Made by a program: the position numbers and the translations under genes
The notes under the pieces: generated by a model
What the model was told of the DNA's origin: nothing
Databases searched by the model: none
The model's input: only the letters and a program-made list of their open reading frames with translations
NCBI RefSeq assembly: GCF_001426755.1
Contig: NZ_LMFJ01000001.1
Coordinates: 103,156 to 167,155 of the forward strand
Origin: Aeromicrobium sp. Root495
Lineage (GTDB): Bacteria; Actinomycetota; Actinomycetes; Propionibacteriales; Nocardioidaceae
DNA length: 64,000 nucleotides
Direction of reading: 5' to 3'
In this document: piece by piece, positions 58,537 to 64,000 of the stretch
Position numbering within the stretch: the stretch's first letter is position 1
Layout of the letters: every line of letters begins with the position of its first letter

Positions 58537-60111
58537 ATGACCCAGGAGCTCACCCCCGACGCGGTCAAGCGTGCGCCGCGGAGGAAGAAGCCCAGCACGA
58601 GCGTCTTCGACGTCGTGAACCCGGCCACCGGCGAGCAGGTGGCGTCGGTCCCTGACATGAGTGCCGCCGACGTCGACGCCTTGGCGGCCCGTCTGCGCGA
58701 GGCGCAGCCCGCGTGGGAGGCCCTCGGTCCGGCGGAGCGGGCGAAGTACCTGCTCCGCTGGCTCGACTGGATCGTCGACCACAAGGACCACCTGCTCGGG
58801 CTGGTCCACCGAGAGGCCGGCAAGTCGTGGGGCGATGCCTCCATCGAGCTCATGGTGTGCGTCGAGGTCATCAACTACTACGCCAAGCACGGTGAGGAGT
58901 TCCTCGCCGAGGAGACCCGTCGTCCCCATGGCCCGGCCTCCCTCACCAAGAAGCTGCGGATCCTGCGTCGGCCCTACCCGCTGGTCGGCGTCATCACGCC
59001 CTGGAACTACCCGTTGGCCATGCCCATGATGGACGTGCCCGGCGCGCTCATGGCCGGCGCCGCCGTCCTCACCAAGCCGTCCGAGGTCACTCCGGTGGCC
59101 TGGGCCGAGGCCGTCCGTGCGTGGAACGAGGAGATCGGTGCCCCGCCGGTGCTCGGCTGCGCCACCGGCCAGGGCGAGACCGGCCGAGCCGTCGTCGACG
59201 CGGTCGACATGGTGCAGTTCACCGGCTCCACCGCCACCGGCCGTCGTATCGGCATCCGCGCCGCTGAGCGCCTCATCCCGGCCAGCCTCGAGCTGGGCGG
59301 CAAGGACGCCATGATCGTCCTCGACGACGCGGAGCTCACGCGCACCGTCCGTGGCGCCATCTGGGGCGGCCTCTTCAACGCCGGCCAGTCCTGCGTCGCC
59401 GTCGAGCGCGTCTACGTCGAGGACCGCATCTACGACGACTTCCTCGCCCGCCTGACGGCGGAGGTGAGCTCTCTGCGCGTCGGTCACGACGGCCAGGGCG
59501 ACTTCACGGCCGAGTACGGCGCGATGGCCACCGAGACACAGATCGAGATCGTCGAGGCCCAGGTCGCCGACGCCGTGGCCAAGGGTGCGCGCGTGGTCAC
59601 CGGAGGCCGGCGTACCGGTGAGGGCCTCTTCTACCTGCCCACCGTGCTCGTCGACGTCGACCACACCATGTCGTGCATGACGGAGGAGACCTTCGGGCCG
59701 CTCCTGCCCGTCATGCGCGTGGCCGACGAGGCCGAGGCCGTGCGGCTCGCCAACGACTCGCCGTACGGACTGGCCGGCAGCGTCTGGACCTCCTCCGACG
59801 AGCGGGCCCGTCGCGTGGGCGCCGCGCTCGAGACCGGCGGCGTCAACATCAACAACGCCATGACCAACGTCTTCCAGTTCCCGCTCCCCATGGGTGGCTG
59901 GAAGCACTCCGGCCTGGGCCACCGCTTCGGCGGCGCCAACGGCGTGCGCAAGTACTGCCGCCAGCAGGCGTTCGTGACCGAGCGGGTCGACCTCAAGAAC
60001 GAGATCCACTGGTACCCCTACACGCCCCGGAAGGGCGCCGTCACCGAGATGGCGCTCCGTCTGACCGGCATGCACGACTGGCGTCGGCGGCTCGGCCGCC
60101 GCGCCCGGTAG
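58537..60111 (+). CDS. Aldehyde dehydrogenase
   Basis: The 524-residue protein has the full NAD(P)-dependent aldehyde dehydrogenase set: ITPWNYPLAMPM, FTGSTATGR, LELGGKDAMIV (general base E252) and NAGQSCVAVERVY (nucleophile C286), with EETFGPLLPV. A C-terminal extension of about 40 residues (KGAVTEMALRLTGMHDWRRR) is unusual and basic-amphipathic, perhaps for membrane contact. It would oxidise a long aldehyde to the acid that the next gene activates. Confidence 0.92.
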   Translation: MTQELTPDAVKRAPRRKKPSTSVFDVVNPATGEQVASVPDMSAADVDALAARLREAQPAWEALGPAERAKYLLRWLDWIVDHKDHLLGLVHREAGKSWGDASIELMVCVEVINYYAKHGEEFLAEETRRPHGPASLTKKLRILRRPYPLVGVITPWNYPLAMPMMDVPGALMAGAAVLTKPSEVTPVAWAEAVRAWNEEIGAPPVLGCATGQGETGRAVVDAVDMVQFTGSTATGRRIGIRAAERLIPASLELGGKDAMIVLDDAELTRTVRGAIWGGLFNAGQSCVAVERVYVEDRIYDDFLARLTAEVSSLRVGHDGQGDFTAEYGAMATETQIEIVEAQVADAVAKGARVVTGGRRTGEGLFYLPTVLVDVDHTMSCMTEETFGPLLPVMRVADEAEAVRLANDSPYGLAGSVWTSSDERARRVGAALETGGVNINNAMTNVFQFPLPMGGWKHSGLGHRFGGANGVRKYCRQQAFVTERVDLKNEIHWYPYTPRKGAVTEMALRLTGMHDWRRRLGRRAR

Positions 60112-60153
60112 CAAGCACTCCCACCCCGCCCCCCACCAGAGAAGAGCAGCCCG

Positions 60154-61977
60154 ATGACAGAGACCACCACGGCCCGCGTCGACACCGATGGCGCGCCGCT
60201 CGAGGCCACGACGATCCCCGCCGCGTTCCAGCGCGTCGTCGCGACCTACCCCGACAAGACCGCCCTGCGCACGATCGACGGGTCGGTGGAGCTGACCTGG
60301 GCCGAGCTCGACGTCCGGGCCCGCAAGGTCGCCACCGGTCTGGCCGGGCTGGGTGTGCAGCACGCGGACTCCGTCGCGATCATCCTGCCCAACACGATCG
60401 AGTGCCACCTGGTGGACTTCGCCGCGAGCCACGTCGGCGCCGTGCCGTTCGCCGTCTTCAACAGCTCGCCCGCCGAGCAGATCGAGCACCAGCTCCGCAA
60501 CGCCGACGCCCGCGTGGTCGTCACGCAGGTCGCGTTCCTGGAGAAGGTCCAGGCGGCCGTGGCCGCCCTTGGCGGGCAGGTCGAGCACGTGGTCCTGGTC
60601 GACGGCGACGGTTCCGAGGGTCTGATGACGCTCGCCCAGCTGGAGGAGTCCGGTGACCCCGCGCTCGACCTCGACGCCGTCTGGCAGGCCGTGACGCCCG
60701 ACGACGTCGCGACGCTCATCTACACGTCGGGCACCACGGGTCCGCCCAAGGGTGCCCAGTGGTCCCACCGCACGGTCATGTCGGCGCAGCGTGCGATGGA
60801 CGCCGGGCTGCCCGTGCCGACCGAGAACATCATCTCGTTCCTGCCCATGGCCCACGCCGGCGGACGCGTGACGGTGCAGTACATGGCTCTCGCCTACGGC
60901 GCCACCATCACGGTCTGCCCCGACATGACCCAGGTGCCCAAGGCCCTCGTCACGGTCCACCCCGATGCCTTCTTCTCGGTCCCGCGCCTGTGGGAGAAGC
61001 TGCAGGTCGCGATCGAGGGCATGGCGGCGGGCGAGCCCGACGAGGAGCGCCGTGCCGCGCTGCTCGCCGCGATCGAGGTCGGCGTCCGCGCCGTGCAGGC
61101 CGCGGAGTCCGGCTCCGGCGCCTCGGCCGAGGACCTCTCGGCCCTCGAGGCCCAGCACGCCGAGGGCATCGAGCTCCTCAAGCCGTTGCTCGCGCGCCTC
61201 GGCCTCGACCGGCTCAAGGCCGCGTTCGTCGGAGGTGCCCCGTCGGCGCCTGAGCTCTCCCAGTTCTTCCGCGCCGTGGGCGTCCCCATGCTCGAGGCCT
61301 ACGGACTGACCGAGGGCTCGCTCAACGTCTTCAACCAGGTGGCCGACTTCAAGTCCGGCACGGCCGGTCGGCCGCTCCCGGGCGTCGAGCTCCGGCTCGC
61401 CGAGGACGGCGAGATCCTCGTGCGCTCGGACCTGAACTTCGTGGGCTACCGCAAGGAGCCCGAGGCGACGGCCGCAGCGCTCGACGCCGACGGCTGGCTG
61501 CACACCGGTGACATCGGAACGGTCGACGAGAACGGCTTCGTCTCCATCGTGGACCGCAAGAAGGAGATCATCATCAACGCGTCGGGCAAGAACATGTCGC
61601 CCGCGCAGATCGAGTCGGCCATCAAGGGCGAGAGCTCCCTCATCGGCCAGATCGTGGCCATCGGCGACCGCCGCAAGTACGTCACGGCGCTCATCACCCT
61701 CGACGCGGAGGCCCTGCCCACGTACGCCGCACGCCTCGGTCTGGAGGGGCGCTCGCTCGACGAGCTGGCCGCCTCCGAGGAGATCAACGCGGAGGTCGCC
61801 GCGGCCGTGGAGCGCGGCAACGAGCACCTGCACGGCAACGAAAAGGTCAAGAAGTTCCGGATCCTCTCCACCGCGTGGCTGCCCGACGGCGACGAGCTCA
61901 CGCCCACCGCCAAGCTCAAGCGCCGCGTCATCCACGTCAAGTACGCCGACGACATCGAGGGCCTGTACGCCGACTGA
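60154..61977 (+). CDS. Long-chain acyl-CoA synthetase (FadD-like)
   Basis: The 607-residue protein has the P-loop IYTSGTTGPPKGAQWSH (about residue 188), GLTEGSLNVFN as adenylate motif, GWLHTGDIGTVDENGFVSIVDRKKEIIINASGKNMSP and a late lysine region PTAKLKRRVI. The long middle insertion and the INASGKNMSPAQIE block are those of the long-chain, FadD15-like group. It is 42 bases after the aldehyde dehydrogenase and ahead of the racemase-like gene, an acid-activation then isomerisation order. Confidence 0.92.
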   Translation: MTETTTARVDTDGAPLEATTIPAAFQRVVATYPDKTALRTIDGSVELTWAELDVRARKVATGLAGLGVQHADSVAIILPNTIECHLVDFAASHVGAVPFAVFNSSPAEQIEHQLRNADARVVVTQVAFLEKVQAAVAALGGQVEHVVLVDGDGSEGLMTLAQLEESGDPALDLDAVWQAVTPDDVATLIYTSGTTGPPKGAQWSHRTVMSAQRAMDAGLPVPTENIISFLPMAHAGGRVTVQYMALAYGATITVCPDMTQVPKALVTVHPDAFFSVPRLWEKLQVAIEGMAAGEPDEERRAALLAAIEVGVRAVQAAESGSGASAEDLSALEAQHAEGIELLKPLLARLGLDRLKAAFVGGAPSAPELSQFFRAVGVPMLEAYGLTEGSLNVFNQVADFKSGTAGRPLPGVELRLAEDGEILVRSDLNFVGYRKEPEATAAALDADGWLHTGDIGTVDENGFVSIVDRKKEIIINASGKNMSPAQIESAIKGESSLIGQIVAIGDRRKYVTALITLDAEALPTYAARLGLEGRSLDELAASEEINAEVAAAVERGNEHLHGNEKVKKFRILSTAWLPDGDELTPTAKLKRRVIHVKYADDIEGLYAD

Positions 61978-62024
61978 CGGCGCCCGGCCCACCTGCACCC
62001 CACCGCACGACGAGAGGAACACCC

Positions 62025-63212
62025 GTGCCCGAGTCCGTGGACGCCCTGCTGCCCGAGGCCGACTCGACCGGAGGCCCGCTGAGCGGGCTGAAGGTCGTGG
62101 AGCTCGCGGGCATCGGCCCCGGCCCCTACGCCGCCATGCTGCTCGCCGACATGGGAGCCGAGGTGGTGCGGGTGGAGCGTCCCGGCAAGGGTGCGAGCGG
62201 GGTTCCGCCGCTGCAGGACGTCACGCGGCGGAACCGGCGCTCGATCGTCGTGGACCTGCGCTCGCCCGAGGGCGTGGCCGCGGTCCTGTCGCTCGTGGAG
62301 CAGGCCGACGTCCTGATCGAGGGCTTCCGACCCGGCGTCACCGAGCGCATGGGTCTGGGTCCCGACGACTGCTGGGAGCGGAACGCCCGCCTGGTCTACG
62401 GCCGCATGACGGGCTGGGGCCAGGAGGGACCGCTGTCCAAGGCAGCGGGCCACGACATCGGGTACATCGCCATCACCGGAGCACTCGGTGCCATCGGGCG
62501 TCGTGGCGAGCGCCCGGTCCCGCCGCTCAACCTCGTGGGCGACTTCGGCGGCGGGTCCACCTTCCTCGTCATGGGCATCCTCGCCGCTCTCTGGGAGACC
62601 GAGCGCTCGGGCCGGGGTCAGGTGGTGGACGCCGCGATCGTCGACGGCGCGAGCTCGTTGACCGGGCTGCTGCACGGGATGATGTCGGCGGGGCTGTGGC
62701 GCGACAAGCGCGGCGCCAACATGCTCGACGGCGGCCAGCCCTGGTACGACACCTACGAGACCTCCGACGGCGAGCACATGGCCGTCGGAGCGCTCGAGCC
62801 CGCGTTCTACGAGCAGATGGTCACGCTGCTCGGCCTCCCCGCCGAGGTCGCGGACCGTAGCGACCCCAAGACCTGGCCCCGCCTGCGGGACGCCATGGCC
62901 GAGGCCTTCGCCTCACGCACCCGGGCGGAGTGGACCGAGGTGTTCGAGGGCACCGACGCCTGCGTCGCCCCGGTCCTCTCCTTCGGCGAGGCGGCCGAGC
63001 ACCCGCACCTCGCGGCGCGAGAGGCCTTCGTAGAGGTCGGGGGAGTGACGCAGCCGGCCCCGGCACCTCGGTTCAGCCGCACCCACGCGGCGACCCCGGC
63101 CGCGCCCCCCGCGGTGGGTGCCGACACCCGCGCCGTCCTGGAGGAGTGGGGCGTCGCCGACGTCGGGTCGCTCCTGGAGGCCGGTGTGGTGGTCCAGGCC
63201 GACCCGTCCTGA
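62025..63212 (+). CDS. CaiB/BaiF family, alpha-methylacyl-CoA racemase-like
   Basis: The 395-residue protein has the class III CoA-transferase-fold N-terminus (VVELAGIGPGPYAAMLLADMGAEVVRVER). It also has the racemase-specific GHDIGY (H143), NLVGDFGGGS (D173) and MLDGGQPWYDTYETSDG with its glutamate, matching the residues that catalyse alpha-proton exchange in mycobacterial Mcr. Racemisation of 2-methylacyl-CoA is required before beta-oxidation of sterol side chains or isoprenoid acids. A true CoA-transferase, which would have a different aspartate motif, is less likely. Confidence 0.88.
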   Translation: MPESVDALLPEADSTGGPLSGLKVVELAGIGPGPYAAMLLADMGAEVVRVERPGKGASGVPPLQDVTRRNRRSIVVDLRSPEGVAAVLSLVEQADVLIEGFRPGVTERMGLGPDDCWERNARLVYGRMTGWGQEGPLSKAAGHDIGYIAITGALGAIGRRGERPVPPLNLVGDFGGGSTFLVMGILAALWETERSGRGQVVDAAIVDGASSLTGLLHGMMSAGLWRDKRGANMLDGGQPWYDTYETSDGEHMAVGALEPAFYEQMVTLLGLPAEVADRSDPKTWPRLRDAMAEAFASRTRAEWTEVFEGTDACVAPVLSFGEAAEHPHLAAREAFVEVGGVTQPAPAPRFSRTHAATPAAPPAVGADTRAVLEEWGVADVGSLLEAGVVVQADPS

Positions 63213-63244
63213 TCTTTTTGAGATAGTCTGTTGCATTTATACAG

Positions 63245-63254
63245 AACGATCGTT
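63245..63254. promoter_or_regulatory. AACGATCGTT operator upstream of mceG
   Basis: This perfect palindrome follows TATACA (63238-63243), a likely -10. A CRP-like CGTGA-TACCTG-TCACG with perfectly symmetric arms lies just downstream (63257-63272). Confidence 0.6.
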
Positions 63255-63256
63255 AA

Positions 63257-63272
63257 CGTGATACCTGTCACG
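63257..63272. promoter_or_regulatory. CRP/GlxR-like site upstream of mceG
   Basis: CGTGA and TCACG are perfect five-base arms with a six-base spacer; eight of ten positions fit TGTGA-N6-TCACA. It partly abuts the AACGATCGTT operator. Confidence 0.45.
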
Positions 63273-63325
63273 CGACACCGCCTCGTCCGAGGAGGTATCC
63301 ACCCGAACCTGGAAGGACCCGCGCC

Positions 63326-64000
63326 ATGGGCACCGAAGTCGTCGTCGAGGGTCTGACCAAGAAGTTCGGCAGCTCCCTCATCTGGAAGGACGTCTCCCTG
63401 ACGATCCCCGCCGGTGAGATCTCCGTGATGCTCGGCCCGTCGGGCACCGGCAAGTCGGTCTTCCTCAAGACCTTGATCGGTCTGCTGAAGCCCAACGAGG
63501 GTCACATCTGGATCCAGGGCGTCGACATCGCGACGTGCAAGGAGAAGGACCTTTACGAGATCCGCAAGCTGTTCGGTGTGCTGTTCCAGGACGGCGCCAT
63601 GTTCGGCTCCATGAACCTGTACGACAACGTCGCGTTCCCGCTGCGTGAGCACACCAAGAAGTCCGAGTCCGAGATCCGTCAGATCGTGATGGACAAGATG
63701 GAGCTCGTCGGCCTCTCGGGTGCCGAGATGAAGCTCCCCGGTGAGATCTCCGGCGGCATGCGCAAGCGCGCCGGCCTGGCCCGTGCCCTCGTCCTCGATC
63801 CCGAGATCCTGCTGATCGACGAGCCCGACTCCGGCCTGGACCCGGTCCGCACGTCGTACATCAACCAGCTCTTCATCGACCTGAACGCCCAGATCGATGC
63901 CACGTTCCTCATCGTCACCCACGACATCAACACGGCTCGCACGGTGCCCGACAACATCGGCCTGCTCTACCACAAGCACCTGGCCATGTTCGGGCCGCGC
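63326..64000 (+). CDS. mceG: Mce ATPase MceG/Mkl (5' part)
   Basis: The 225 codons to the window edge encode an ABC ATPase with Walker A GPSGTGKS (residues 37-44), Q-loop LFQDGAMFGSM, signature ISGGMRKRAGLARAL, Walker B LLIDEPDSGLDP and the H-loop VTHD. The FQDGAMFGSM and GLDPVRT segments are those of the MlaF/MceG group that energises YrbE permeases. ATG 63326 follows GGAAGGACC. The C-terminal extension of MceG lies beyond the window. The gene is distant from the mce operon at 44484, which lacks an ATPase of its own. Confidence 0.93.
   Translation, partial: MGTEVVVEGLTKKFGSSLIWKDVSLTIPAGEISVMLGPSGTGKSVFLKTLIGLLKPNEGHIWIQGVDIATCKEKDLYEIRKLFGVLFQDGAMFGSMNLYDNVAFPLREHTKKSESEIRQIVMDKMELVGLSGAEMKLPGEISGGMRKRAGLARALVLDPEILLIDEPDSGLDPVRTSYINQLFIDLNAQIDATFLIVTHDINTARTVPDNIGLLYHKHLAMFGPR

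Noticed and set aside
58435..62022. Open frame of about 1195 codons on the minus strand
   Set aside because: It is antisense to clear aldehyde dehydrogenase and acyl-CoA ligase genes, rich in R, G, H and V as expected from high-GC shadow frames, and shows no domain.
1..64000. Mobile element, prophage, CRISPR or tRNA-linked island
   Set aside because: No transposase, integrase, terminal inverted repeats, repeat-spacer array or tRNA cloverleaf was seen on reading; composition looks uniform throughout.

Overview
The window is high-GC (roughly 70% by eye) actinobacterial chromosome. Genes are densely packed, ATGA/GTGA start-stop overlaps are common, GTG starts are frequent, and there is an mce operon. 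These traits, the gene families and the leaderless promoter style suggest a Nocardioides- or Aeromicrobium-like member of the Nocardioidaceae; that placement is inference. I saw no tRNA, rRNA, CRISPR array, insertion sequence or phage gene. Ten TetR-family regulators in 64 kb make this a heavily regulated accessory region for lipid or terpenoid metabolism.

Layout. 1-3 kb: the end of fdhD, a protein tyrosine phosphatase, an acyl-CoA dehydrogenase and a TetR gene. 3-28.9 kb: an unusual region dominated by two families of roughly 240-residue multi-span membrane proteins that I could not assign to a described family. I call them family A (five copies; motifs HD..F, WFNTYDHW, intramembrane E, DDPxYL) and family B (seven copies; motifs PPPSP, PRWxGYLNLW, GPFAWNGAxGFYLP). 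They are interleaved with two CrtI/PYROXD2-like FAD oxidoreductases, a Baeyer-Villiger-type flavin monooxygenase, an orphan cytochrome-oxidase subunit III/IV-like pair, TetR genes, and a wax-ester synthase/hydrolase/MaoC group with an acyl-CoA ligase. Three of the five family A genes are directly coupled to a flavoenzyme gene. 29-33.4 kb: an MFS transporter, a carotenoid cleavage oxygenase, a thioesterase and a TetR gene. 33.4-44.4 kb: a beta-oxidation block (thiolase, 17beta-HSD10-like SDR, two crotonases, four acyl-CoA dehydrogenase-like proteins, a thioesterase, a hydrolase). 44.4-54.9 kb: a complete mce lipid-importer operon (yrbEA, yrbEB, mceA-F, two Mce-associated proteins) followed by an SCP2-type lipid carrier gene and a strong terminator. 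55.1-63.2 kb: a cytochrome P450 with its own 3Fe-4S ferredoxin and ferredoxin reductase, a TetR gene, an aldehyde dehydrogenase, a long acyl-CoA ligase and an alpha-methylacyl-CoA racemase-like protein. The window ends inside the Mce ATPase gene (mceG/mkl).

How the parts fit. Mce permease, ATPase and SCP2 carrier would bring in a hydrophobic substrate. The P450 and aldehyde dehydrogenase would oxidise it, acyl-CoA ligases activate it, the racemase sets methyl-branch stereochemistry, and acyl-CoA dehydrogenases, hydratases, SDR and thiolase shorten it. This is the logic of steroid-side-chain or branched isoprenoid catabolism, although no diagnostic sterol-ring genes are present. The A/B/flavoenzyme region plus the carotenoid oxygenase point to terpenoid-like substrates, but its chemistry is unknown.

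Shared operators tie the regions together. ACGACA-N12-TGTCGT precedes a TetR gene, an acyl-CoA dehydrogenase just ahead of the mce operon, and the P450 operon, with a variant in front of a CrtI-like gene. AACGATCGTT lies in front of the carotenoid oxygenase, two acyl-CoA dehydrogenases and mceG. CRP/GlxR-like sites recur in the same promoters.
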